A stretch of 64,000 nt of DNA from Wuchereria bancrofti (taxonomy: Eukaryota; Nematoda; Chromadorea; Rhabditida; Onchocercidae): positions 510,902-574,901 of the forward strand of contig SSBO01000002.1 of assembly GCA_005281725.1 (NCBI GenBank). The letters run 5' to 3'. Both the position numbers and the translations under genes were made by a program. The number at the start of each line of letters is the position of its first letter. Position 1 is the stretch's first letter. Below, in pieces: positions 52,007 to 64,000 of this stretch. The notes beneath the pieces were generated by a model. It was not told the DNA's origin and ran no database searches. It worked only from the letters and a program-made list of their open reading frames with translations.

Positions 52007-55000
52007 CTATATGAAAGGACACCAGCCAATATACATTCGGGCAAGATTTAATTCATCCCGAGAAATATCAATTAATCGACCAACTTGTCCTTCAATACTC
52101 ATTGGTGGATTATTTGTTTCTGTGCGATAAATTTTGGGCGTTATAATATGACCTGCAAAAAGAAATAACTATCGGTATGGTATGATCGATGGAAAAAAAA
52201 CCGATGGAATATATCTCTGGAACAGAATTTAAAAATCAAACTTAGAACATCTGTAAGCAAGCGAGTAAAATCAATAAAGTAACACTACCCTAATTAAAGA
52301 AATCAAATTAAGCATAACAGACTTATACTCATTATTCATTATGAAATTTAAGATTATTAGGAAAAAAAATTAAGCATAAAATTTATAAACCTATTAGACG
52401 GGATCGTATCATATCGATGGCTTCTTGTGCTTGTTGCTGTGCTACTACTGGTGGCGATAATTTAGCATCATTTCGCTTTCGCTAGAAAAAAATATCAATC
52501 ATTTATAAATAAATAAGAAATATAAAACTTATCATCTTAGTTCTCTTATTTCAATTTCAGACTAAACAGAATTATATAAACATACATGTCGAATATTCAG
52601 CAGCAATATAAGTCAATAAACTTTTTAAGCATGCTTTACGTCATAAGAATCAAAGTTAAAATTTGCCAAATTTGAATATAATGACAAACCTGTTTATATT
52701 GTTGAGCTCGACTTTCGCTATGCATCCATTCTAGAAGCGGATCATGCACAAATGTTTGTAAAACAGTGAGTAATGCTTCATCATGTTCACGTAATACACG
52801 CATTGTTGTTTCGCATGAACGACGAAATGCGCCTTCCACACCAGTTGCTCCGAAACCAGCAACAATGTTGCGTGTTAACCGAAATGGTACTACCTGAATT
52901 GAAATTAGTGTAAATGACAAGAAAATTTTGATAATATATATTTAAGTATCCATAAGAAGAGATACACTTCACAATAATTTATGAAAAGATATTGACAGAT
53001 GTGACAATCAGAATGCTCGGTATTATCAACATTAATATGCATCAACAGTTCAGCTATAAAAAAGATTAAATGATACAAAAGATTCAAATGTACAATAATC
53101 GATACTTCTATTTTTTCGATGCCTACTCAATTATTATGTTATAATATCATAGAAATTATCTTACTTCAGGAACATTCAAATTCTCTCCTTTATTAAACAA
53201 TAAATTGAAGTCTACATGAATTGCATCACCACTGACAAGATCGAGTAAAAGATTTTCACCATGTCGATCTCCAAGTCCCAATATAAAACCAACCATACTC
53301 ATCACTGCTGATGTATACGTAAAAGCTAAACGTGCTGCGTACCAATGACATGAGTCCGAAAATGAACGCCTAAAAAAAAAATTTCTTTTTTTTCAATAAC
53401 TATATTTGCCTTCATAAAAACAATTAAACTTGGAAAAGTTTTGAATTTACTGTTTGCAGAAAAAAAAATGGAAGAGACATGAAATTTATAGAGTTTTAAA
53501 AATTACTAGATTTATGATCAAAATAGTAGTACTTTTAAAGTTTTTAATAGTTAAAACTTGTAAATCAAGAAAACAGGATAACATTTTCTCTAACCTAAAC
53601 CATTCGGGCATTACAATTGGATGTCTTGGATAGTATTCGGTTCGTAATCTTGCCAATTTTTCTTCATCAGTTCCATTATGTATCCATCGACTAAACCACT
53701 CTTTATCAGTCATTACGCTATTACATTTTTCTTTTACCAGCTGCTCCACTACACTTCGATAAGTTTGAAGATTTGGAATCCATTCAATTAAACCACCAGC
53801 ATCCTAACAAATTTTAATGGTCAAACAAACAAAAATTAATTTTTACTATTTTAAGTATTAATTGTTTTTAATAAAATAAAAAAGATTTTTTATTGCTCCT
53901 TTTCAGATACTAAAATTAGCAGGAAAAGTTAATATCATATAAAAGCTGATTAAGACCATTCTCGCATTATCTAATCCAAGAAAAAATATTTAAAAAAAAG
54001 AAAAGATATTAACATAAAGCTGACAATGTAATAGTGAAATGGAATTAATCACTAGTAATATAATAGTAAAATGAGATTACTTGTAATGGAATAACATTAT
54101 ATGTTCGAACGTGAAGTTGTCTACGCCTGGCATCTGCATTTTGATGTAATAATGCGTTTACCATCTGAAAAGAATTTCAAATTTTAAAAAATTAATAGCA
54201 ACGGAAAATTTTATATCTTTTTATAACAGTGTAAACAACAAATAAGGCTTTGCTTAGTTTTTATCTAGAAACATAATTAAGAATACGCTAGCAGTAGATG
54301 TGGTTAATATTTGTTTTAACTTTTCACATTATTATTTTTCTTTATGTAGACGTAAAAATCAATGCTATCATGCAGCGTAAAACCTTTTTTTTTTATTAAA
54401 ATCACAGCGTCTGGTAAATCATTCCAATATCTTTCGCATTTCTAAATAAATTTGAACATCGCTGACTGAACAAAATTTGATAACTACTGATTTTATTCGA
54501 GAAATATCGGATTAATAAAAAGGAACTAAAAAGAGTTACACAACTAACTATAACAACCAATTTTGTGAATAGTTAAGGTAGATATACACGATGTTTTGTA
54601 AACCTACACACGTACATACGTAATACGTGCTATGGGATAGGATGTCATGAAAGAAAAAAAGCAGGTAGTATGAACCCGATTGAAATCCATAAGACGAGCA
54701 TCTTTACGTAATTCATCTTTTGCTTTGCACATCAACGGATACTTTTTACCATCAGATCCCACTATGGTTATCTTTTTGGGACGTACTAATGATTTCATTA
54801 CCTAAAAAAAAAAAATGAAATTTAAATTCAGTTCTTAGCCACAGCTATCCAAGTGCATTCCTTAATATGTGAAATCGAAATGCTTCAAATTTTCACTTCA
54901 TATCAAGAGAAAGAAATAAAATTATAACGATACAACTTAATATCAAACAATTATTATTGCTTACATTTTGAATTTAAAATGTGTTATGAGTTTTTTTGTT

Positions 55001-58000
55001 TATTAAAAATAATATGGTATGAGTTAAGTTCATTTGAACTCACAGTAAACTCTTCATCAATTGAATGAATATAAGTGGTGCTGAATTTGATATTACTCGA
55101 AGCTGATGATACAGTTTGTTCCAAATTTACATCCGGAAGTTGTGATAATGTGTTCAAATTGGTTGGAATTACTTGCTCGATCATCTTATGCAGTGGCACA
55201 ACGATTGACGGCCGAACCGGTTCTTTCGTCTCTTTTCCTTGAGCTCTTTCTGTTGCTAAATAAAAATTTCTTAATATTAAAAAAAAAATACTCCGAAACA
55301 AAGCATTAAAATGATAAATACAATTATTTTCAGGAATATTTCCCTGTTCATAAATCTCAAAATAACAACATAAGTAACAAATTGTGATAATAAACTAAGA
55401 AGGACAGGTGTATAACTATGTCATGTTTAAATTTTATATTTGAAACTTTGTAGTAATTTGAGCAAAAAAAAAAAGCTGCAGGAGAAAGCAAAAATACATA
55501 CTCCAAATTGTTGGACTCATTTTACCGCTCCGAAAATATTCCGAAAGATAGGTATAACGTTGGCTGAATGGTGATTGTGTACCTATTGGACAATTATCTT
55601 CTGCAACTCTGTAAAAAAATACACCTGCTTAAATTATAAAGTCAAAAAATTGAAGATAAAGGATAATAAAATTTGGAAGTTATTAAACAGGGTTATTAGT
55701 CAGTAACAAAGTTATTAGTTATGTATCTTTTCTTTCCATATTTATTTCTAACTAATTTTCTGACCCTCTGAACTTAAATATTTAACACACTCATTTACAA
55801 TAAAAATGATGTATCCTGATAAAGAACAATACAATAAGATTTCAGAACAAGAAACTTAAAATAACTGCTGCACTGTTTAAATCGACAATTATTAATGCAA
55901 TGGGTAACACAGGGTTATTAATAATAAGTTAATGAATGATTCCAAATGTTTTAATTTGAACAGCAAAAAAATGTACATTCCTAAAAGTTTAGTTTTTTTT
56001 TTAGGATTACCTAATGAAAGCAGCTGCAACATATTCATATTGAGGAATTAAATTTTTTAATTGACCAGTTTCATCTGTACGTTTAGCTAAATCATATACG
56101 GCACGACAACGAGTGAAACGTAATGGTTGATTATCAGCATCACAACGAAAGACAGCAATTGATTGCCATAAACATTGATGTGGATATTCTACCATCAACG
56201 TAGACAAAATCATCTAAAATTTGAATATTTTGATCTATTAATATACAAAGAATCTATGATCAGTACATTTATTGCCTCGATTTATTTAAATAATTTATTT
56301 ATAACAAACGAAAACAGTAGATATTTTTAAAAAATATTATGCTATTCCGATTACAGATGAAAAAAGAAAAGATAGTGAAGTAACAAAAAGAATCAATATT
56401 TCTATAGTGTCTGCAAAACATGAAATATATCAATAGTTCATTTTTTTTTTCTTTTCATTAACATTTATTTTCATAAAAGCAAGAAGCATTACTAGCTTAC
56501 CTTCAATGTTTGAAAGACATCCTCATTTGGATGAGTAATACGTGAAATTAGTTGAGCGAATGCTGTATAAAACATATAATGATCAATGCATTTGAAACCA
56601 TCATATATTACTCCATTCATCTGCAATATTTTACAATTTTTCATTACATTCTTTGAATTCAATCAATAACCAATCAGTTTCCTATAGTTATAAATACTGA
56701 CAAAATTTTATATAAATTGCAAACTCGCATAAACCTTTGCAAATAATTCTCATACTTCCATTTAACATATTTTGTTCATAAATGTCTTTTACAGAATCTG
56801 AATAAAAAGATTTATAGAAGAAAAAAAAAATAAAGAAAAATATCTGAAAAGACTTCACGATATCAAAATGCAATGAAATAAGTTCAAAAATTTAGACGAA
56901 ATTAAGAATAGACAAATATGCATAAAAAATGTTGAAAACTCAATGCGAATTGCAGCTGTTTGTATAAAAACAGAAAAGGAAATATTCCACCTCTCGAACA
57001 CATTTATCTTCGTTTGATAAACATTTTAACGGTAATCCTCTTGCGTGTACCTTCGATGACAATTGTGTACTTCCATTTTCAGCCTATAGAAAGTATTAAG
57101 TAACTATTAACATCCGCAAAATAAATTATATGTGAAATAATCCTTCAAAAAAAAAAAAAAAAAATTGAAAATTACCATTTTCTGTGTGTAATCCAACCAT
57201 ATGCTTAACATTCGTGGCATAACGTGGAACAAATATCTCTTTCCATGCTTTAATACTCGCCTATAGGCTTTTAAAATCATTGTGACATTATTAGCCTCAG
57301 CATTCTGAAAAAAAAAAAAAAAAACAGCTAGAAACACTAGAAGACAGATGAAAGAAATATAGAACAAAAATTATTACAATCAAAAAAAAAAAGAAACCTT
57401 ACCACTATCCATTTGTAAAATTTAAAAAATCAAATAGAAGAATTAAACTATTACATGAGATTAAAATAACAAAATAAAATAAATCAAATAATAAACCAAT
57501 ACGCAGTATGAGATCAAGTTGAAATATTTAAGAGGTTACTTCGTTTTTACTGTACAAATATTTATCGAAGAAGATGGCTACACGATAAAATAAATCTTCA
57601 GAAGGTTCAGCAATTAAAGGAAGTGAGAAATACGTCTTATAAAAATCTCCATAACTACCGGCTCCTGCTCTTAATGAATATTCCGCAAATAATAATTGAG
57701 CCTGCAAAATTACAAAACAGTTAAATTATAAAATATGATACAAATGTGCTTTATTGAACAAATAAGGCCATAAATAATATATATCATTCTTGTTAAAGCT
57801 TATTGTATTTCTTCACAAATGAAAACAATATAACAAGCTAAGTATTCTGGCAGTAAAGAAAAGACATTCTTTAGTATTATTCACAACAAACTAGATGTCA
57901 CAATATTTGGGTGATAGAAAATATATATATAAAAAACCTTGACGAAGTCTTCATTTCCTCTTCTTAATTCTCCAGAATATTCTTCCTCACTGCAACAAAC

Positions 58001-61000
58001 ATCTCTTCCTTCACATGAGATATTTTTCAGCTGCTGCATCTCATCAGAAAAATGCCTTTTTAACAAATTTGAGAGAATCTGTATTGCTTGAACTTGACTT
58101 CCCTGAAATATGAAATGTGTTGATAGAACCAAAATTAGCAAATTAAAAAATCATTCTCCTTTTAGCATAACATATTTTCCTAACGTTGCATTTCTAACAT
58201 CACATAGATTATATCTGGAAACACCAAAGATGACAGTTGTCAAGGTATTTTCATTTTATTCAAAGCAATATGAAAATAGGAAAATAAAGAAGGAATTGAT
58301 TAGAAAACCTTTTGAAAAAGATATCGAGCTTCTTCCATTTCAACTTCAAATTGATTAATATTCAAGTCTTTTGCTTGAATAAGATATGACCAAGCAACTT
58401 GTAAATGCCCATCATGTCTCGCTAAACGACAACTTTGCAAAAAGAGATCACAGATTGAACCTCGTCCAATGTCACCTTCTAATAAACTCAATAAGCTTCG
58501 ACGAGCATTCAAGATAGGCTCCAAAACACTAGCACTTTGAATTGCTTTTGCTGCACGTTTCTAAATTGATAACTCTTATGAAGGAAATGATAAAGAAGTA
58601 TTCAAGAATCAACAATTAAATATACAAATACATTCAGTTTAAAATGCTAAAAATAAATTAGTCCGAAAAAAAAGGTAGAAAATTGCAATCATCTGGAAGT
58701 TATCAAAACAACAACTTTTACACGAATTAATTAATGGATAATAATACAATTTATATGAATTAATGAATAATAAATTATGCTATCAAAGCTTTGTTTACTC
58801 CATTCATTGATTGGGCTAACAATGAGTTAGGCTATCTTCTGAATCAGTCTGTAGTCCCTCCAAAACAAACAGAGACAAATAATCTATCATGTTTTAAGAA
58901 TTTCTAAGTATTACTGCTCATATAGCACTATTGGACTTATTTTTAAGCCAGATTTTCTCATAAGGATTCTCATACATACCTGCCAAACATTCAAAACTTT
59001 GGCCAAATCTTCTACTGCTAAGATTTCACCATTTTCTAACTTCAGTGAACTCTTTGCATCTTCTATTTCTGAGAGTATATGTAATCTGTAAATAATGAAA
59101 TGAAATAAACAATCAGAACCACAAGCAATGAGTTATTACTATTCCCAGCTAGCACACCATAAGTGATAAGAAATTTTTTTTTTTAAGAAATAAATAATAG
59201 CAGTTCGATTTTCTGATGACAAAAATTTCCTTACAGGAAGGATACATTCCAGTAAGACATTTGAAATAAGATAACAGAAAAAGAAATCATATGGTTAAAA
59301 TAAGGTATTAAAAAAAGAAATCATAACTTACTGCGTAATAGTTTTATAAGCTTGTGTATAAGTATCTGAATCTTCAATTGTCATAGCAGTTAATGCATCT
59401 GCCAAACGCATTCGAGCATTGACTAAATAATCATCCATTAAATTGAATTGCTGATTTCTCAGAGTACAAATTATGGTTGCATATGTGGCACCACATGTTG
59501 TCGTTTTAGGCTTTTTATATAACAAATCTGTTAAATCATCCCAGAGCTGTAACTGCCACATTGCTTCTAGTTGACATGAACGTAATTCTGAAACACAATC
59601 ATTTTACATTCAAATTACAGAAGACACTTTTATTTTGGAAACCGTTGAATAATTCAATACAGAATGCAAGAGGGATAGATAGGGAAGATTGATGTTATTC
59701 TAAAAAGATCATTTTGTTTACGTAAGTCCCAAATTTCCATGAAAATTCATTTCTTCCTAATTTTTTCTTCTTTCGTAAAAAAAGGTCAAATATTTAACAA
59801 ACGATCAATGCAAGTTAATTTTTGTTTGTTTTTTTTTTTTTTTTACTTTATAACAAATGGATAAACTGAGTACTTTCTTGAAATTCGACACTTTCGGATC
59901 TTTTTAACAAATCAGTAATTCCGCTCAGCGCTAATCGTGGTTCATTCAGACGTAATAAACATTTGGTATAGGAAGGCTGAAAAGTTGATGGATGTGTTAA
60001 ATCATTATACTGAACTATAAATGGTTTGGTAAATTTCCATTTTTCATTAAATTAAAGTGATACCTTTGAATTAGAAACTTAAATGTCCTAATCTTAAGAT
60101 AAAATTCTATATTCTTGCGGAAAGTATCTGATAAACTTTGTAAGATATTTTGTAGTCCTATACTCCTAATAATCTTGAGAATACTGAAATAATATATAAT
60201 AATTTTAGATGTTCTAGGAAAACTGAGTTAAATTAAATCAAATTTATTCATTAATAGTTGAATCGGTTATAATTTAATCCTAAATTTTTACTTGTAATAA
60301 ATTACTACCTCGACATTGGTTGATTTTCTATACAGAGGTAATGCATCCCAGTAATTTCCATCAGCTTCCAATGACAAAATTCGATCATTTATGGTTGGTT
60401 CAGCACAGGAACGTATTGTTTCAAAAGCTCCAGCTACACCATCCATATCACCCAAATCGAAATAAATTTTCTAAAGAATAAATTTTTTGCAAAAAAAAAA
60501 AAAATGTACAAACAAAAATTTCAAAACTGACTGTCGATTTGTACCTCAAGAAAGCTAAACTGATCCGGTTTGAATAAAGTCTGGCCATACGCATCACATC
60601 CAATTGCATATTGTTCACACCTGTAATTCAGAAATTATAAGATTAAAGTTTTGATTTTAAATGAAAATGTTTAAGATATCTAAATTTTCCAAATAATTTT
60701 TTTTTTCCAAATAACGATATGTGACCATTTCAATGCTCTCGTCGTACAATGGCATACTCCAGCTGCAGCAACAATCAAACAATTTCCATCACTCGCTGTC
60801 TGCGTTGTCACATTTGATAAGATTTCGAGAGTACGTTGAAGAACCTGAAGAAATTTGAAGAAGTTTGGATCGAAAATTTTGAGGTGAAATCTTTGCTTAC
60901 GATTAAACCCTGCAAAATAAAACTAATAACCTGAAAAAAAAAAAAAGATATGCTGAATAAGTTGTACTGAAATTTTATAATAAAACTATAAGGTTATGCC

Positions 61001-63742
61001 TTGTCGAATAAGCCAAATTTATTTAGGAGTTATTTACAGTAGGAAAAATTTAGGTACCATATCTGCTGGAATTTTTTGAGATCGACGATGATATGTAAAT
61101 TGCTCCAGACAATCAATGACAGCAAAAATCAAATGTGCAGCTGATCGAGGCCATCCACTATCGATAATTGACTTCTGTAGCACCGCAGTTATTTCCACAC
61201 TAACCTAAACCAAGTGCAATTTATCCAAGTACTCGAACTAATTATTCAAAATGAATATTAAGAAAAGAACTGTCCATTTAACTAGTGAATAATTCTGCAA
61301 CAAAAAAGAAGTCAACCATACAATTTGATTGTATTAAACAAAGAAAATAGTATATGCACATAGATGGAAAAGTTTCATAGTTTTCAACAGAAAAATATTT
61401 TAATTTTTAATAAATTCCTTTAAGAATATTAAAATTTGACTTATAATTTAGATATTATACGAAGTTACAATACATGTAATGTCGTCAAAATTCCAAGCAA
61501 TTCTAAATCTAATTTACAAAAATTCAAAATTGGATTACCTCATTCATACATGTTAAATTGTGCTCAATGATACTCTGAAGAATTAACTGTGGTAAGATAA
61601 AGCCAGCAAAGACGATATCTGCATTTACCAAGCCTTCTAAAGCACCAAAGAAAATTTTTAACTTCTCATGGCGTATCTGTAATTATCAGAAGTGTAATTA
61701 ATAATGCTTTTGTGATAACAGATAAAGTTGATAACTGAAAAGAAACAATGTTAAAAGTTGGCAAAGATATCTAAGAAGTTGGCGAAGACATTTAAGAAAG
61801 ATATCTTCTTTATCCATCGTTGTTAATATTTTGATGAAATAGAGCCATAAACGACTAATGATGATTATATGGTGAAAGTAAAAGCAAAAATTAACATAAT
61901 TAAAGTAAAATTAAAAATCAACTGGAAAAAAAATTATCACTACTCACTTTAGCAGCTGTTATTTTATACCATAGATTCAACCAACTTCTAAAATCCTTCA
62001 CTTGTTCACATTCTATTATTGGCCTGAAACAAAATTATTAGACTCAAAAATGTCCAACATAACAGTTTCTATGTAGTTTCATCATGACTTTTAATATAAA
62101 AGTAAAAATCATTACCTTTTTGTCGGAAGATGTTGGAGAGGCTTATGCAATATAAAACTTGATTTCCTTAGCATTGACAGTGAGCTTCGACATTGATCGC
62201 TTAACATATCCCATAGATTTGAGCTCTCTGAACCATGTCTTCCAAAAAGTTCCCGTAAAACAGTTTGTATACTATACGAACATTCAACTTGCATGCTAGC
62301 ATCCAGTATTCCGGAAAAGGCTACCGCTGCTCGCTCCAAAAGTTCAATGTAAAACTGAAAGATTTGAAAATCTACAAATAATTGTGACTGACACCAAAAA
62401 ATACGGTGTTAATTTTATAAAATAAGAGAATAGAGTGTTAATATAACTGACTTTTTAAAAGAGAGAGGGTAAAACCTCAATGTATAAATCAATTTAAATT
62501 TTTAAAAGAATGAAGAAGAAAGTTAGAGTAAGCATAAATATGAGTAAGACAAATTGTGTATAAATTCAAAAGTATTTGCTTTTATCAATAATTTTTTATC
62601 AATAAAAAAATAAAACTTTTAATACCTGCTCTCCAGAATCAACAAATACAAATCGCGCATTATGCTGATCAACATTTGTATTTGTACTACACGCCAATGA
62701 TAAACCAATACGTCCTGGATCAACAGCACCCAAACAACCAAGCGCTAAAGAAGCTAAGTAACGACATTCCGACAATGAACTTTTTCGTATGATTTGCAAT
62801 AATGACGGAACCTAAAATTGGAGACAAATTCTGAATTTTAAATTTTTAAAATAAATCATTAAAGAAACACGCATATGATGTTCAAAGTTATTTTACACTG
62901 CAATATCATTTTTCAAGGTTATGCCACACTCACGAATTTATGTAAAGGCATATAATACATAACAAAATAACAAACCAATTCTGCAGCAATGTTATCAAAA
63001 CAGCTATCTGCCAATTCACGATATTCATTAAGTAAGCTTAATAATTTATGCAATATCACTTCACCAACTTCTTCATAACTTTCCTTTAGTAAAGAAGCGC
63101 ATGCATGGAAAACCTGAAAAAATTTTTGTAAAGTTCTGTATGATCAAAAAATGATACCTAATTTTTTGAACACTATTTTTAACTTATGAAAATCAATCAA
63201 TTTGAAGATCAGAGAAATGAATACAGTAATTCTGTTGGTATATTTGCTCCAGGAAAAAATTAATTTAGAATTCTTATTTTCAACTGAAACTGGAACAAGA
63301 CATTGCCAGTTTTTGGGTTCGTTGTAAATGTTACTGCTAGTCCTTTTAAATCAAGTAAAAACTAAACCAGTTCTGGTGGGGAGTTTCCAAGTTTCGGTGA
63401 AAGGTATTCATTGATTGAAATTTTCGGATTGTTCCAAAAAACCAAAGCGATGCGTTCGAAATCTCCACTGAAAAGTTAAATATAGTTTAGAAATGGAAAG
63501 ACCAGTCGAAGCAGAACGGTTACCATGTTCTCATAAATAAATATATGTTCGTAAATAAGTTGAAATTTAAAAAATTTTTTAACTAAAATTTCAACTCAAA
63601 CTAAAATTCAAACTAAAATTTACTTCGCTGCAAAATGTAATTGCCTTTCTTCGAAAATATATCTTAATAACTCTCGAGCCTGCTCAAACCGCAACAACGG
63701 AATGATTGAAACTAGAGTTTGCGGCAAAAGTTTCACCAAAAC
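52007..63742 (-). CDS. ATR: ATR serine/threonine kinase, C-terminal part (atl-1; 5' end outside window)
   Basis: ATR is the PI3K-like checkpoint kinase activated by RPA-coated single-stranded DNA at stalled forks. Thirty exons with consistent phases, 1488 residues: 63624-63742, 63368-63467, 62976-63113, 62626-62811, 62116-62354, 61948-62023, 61539-61676, 61058-61204, 60726-60844, 60545-60620, 60309-60470, 59874-59976, 59332-59587, 58980-59085, 58309-58560, 57938-58102, 57540-57701, 57176-57304, 56991-57083, 56501-56620, 56011-56213, 55502-55608, 55044-55249, 54676-54801, 54081-54164, 53595-53803, 53165-53369, 52690-52893, 52391-52481 and 52007-52152. The order is end of the HEAT region ([13 protein letters not shown]), FAT domain ([32 protein letters not shown]), then kinase: [20 protein letters not shown] with the ATP-binding Lys, [11 protein letters not shown], catalytic loop [13 protein letters not shown] and metal loop HVDFN. 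The FATC domain ends [31 protein letters not shown] is specific to ATR over ATM, mTOR or SMG1. All catalytic residues are kept. Confidence 0.95.
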
Positions 63743-63758
63743 CTAAAATTTATTCAGT

Positions 63759-63897
63759 AACAAATCCTAAAAATTCGAAGAAAGTCATGAAATTATTCAA
63801 AGGAAGCTTAAATGGTACAAGAAGTCACGCTGGAACTAATGACGATAGAATAACACAAACAGCAAATCCTGCTGGCGGTGAAAATATCTTGTTTTAA
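63759..63897 (+). CDS. Candidate plus-strand exon opposite ATR (uncertain)
   Basis: After a good TTTATTCAG acceptor (63750-63758) an open frame runs KKVMKLFKGSLNGTRSHAGT and ends DRITQTANPAGGENILF before a TAA at 63895-63897. Its base composition is unlike the surrounding intron. The end vaguely recalls the PPGG-x-S repeats of Jupiter/HN1 microtubule-associated proteins, but that is a weak resemblance and I would not name it. The frame stays open upstream to 63706 but there it overlaps an ATR exon on the other strand. It could be the last exon of a gene nested in ATR, a retained duplicate, or chance. Confidence 0.25.
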
Positions 63898-64000
63898 AGA
63901 CGTCAATTATCAACAATTCAATTATCAACAATTTAGTTATCTATCCTATTTTCTCTTAAAGAAAACCATCTTGCTATATAGTGTACCTGATAATGTAAGC

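Noticed and set aside
63120..63367. Further ATR exon between two accepted exons
   Set aside because: A minus-strand frame is open there, but the flanking exons already join in phase and the translated sequence does not look like the FAT/HEAT region.

Overview
This looks like a stretch of a nematode nuclear chromosome, most likely a filarial worm. It is very AT-rich and full of A and T homopolymers. The genes are split into many small exons by short AT-rich GT-AG introns that end in short pyrimidine-AG acceptors. Every recognisable protein is an ordinary animal housekeeping or cytoskeletal protein. I saw no bacterial genes, operons, CRISPR arrays, tRNA or rRNA genes, and no intact transposon.

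All six long genes are on the minus strand. In order of coordinate they are: THOC5 (mRNA export, 3.9-9.5 kb); merlin/NF2 (FERM cytoskeletal tumour suppressor, 11.0-16.6 kb); PGM2 (phosphoglucomutase/phosphopentomutase, 18.2-24.0 kb); SEH1 (nuclear pore and SEA/GATOR WD40 protein, 25.3-27.6 kb); LASP (LIM, nebulin repeats and SH3, 31.6-36.2 kb); and the C-terminal part of the DNA-damage kinase ATR (52.0 kb to beyond 63.7 kb, 5' end outside the window). Exons were built by hand from frame, splice signals and protein-family resemblance. Exon phases agree from end to end in PGM2, SEH1, LASP and the visible ATR. THOC5 and NF2 each have one junction that does not fit, both beside a homopolymer. Two small unrecognised genes were also found: a three-exon plus-strand gene for a Cys-rich one-pass membrane protein (28.4-29.1 kb) and a two-exon minus-strand gene for a membrane or secreted protein (49.6-50.9 kb).

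Between LASP and 49.6 kb lies about 13 kb without an intact gene. It is packed with simple and tandem repeats: a TG tract, an ATGC tract, a 92-bp tandem repeat, AAT-rich microsatellite, a (CT)n/(GA)n hairpin, a satellite of ~38-bp monomers with a 171-bp higher-order period, a 47-bp repeat, a G-rich tract and a 31-bp purine-rich satellite with two unit variants. At 48.4-48.9 kb there is a decayed copy of two consecutive ATR kinase exons with their intron, inverted relative to the ATR gene 4.7 kb away: a DNA-level duplicate pseudogene.

The genes do not form one pathway. The most notable items are the inverted ATR pseudogene, the organised satellite cluster, the two orphan genes, the likely 1-nt break in THOC5 and the missing AG acceptor in NF2. 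Coordinates were counted by eye and individual exon edges may be off by a base or so.
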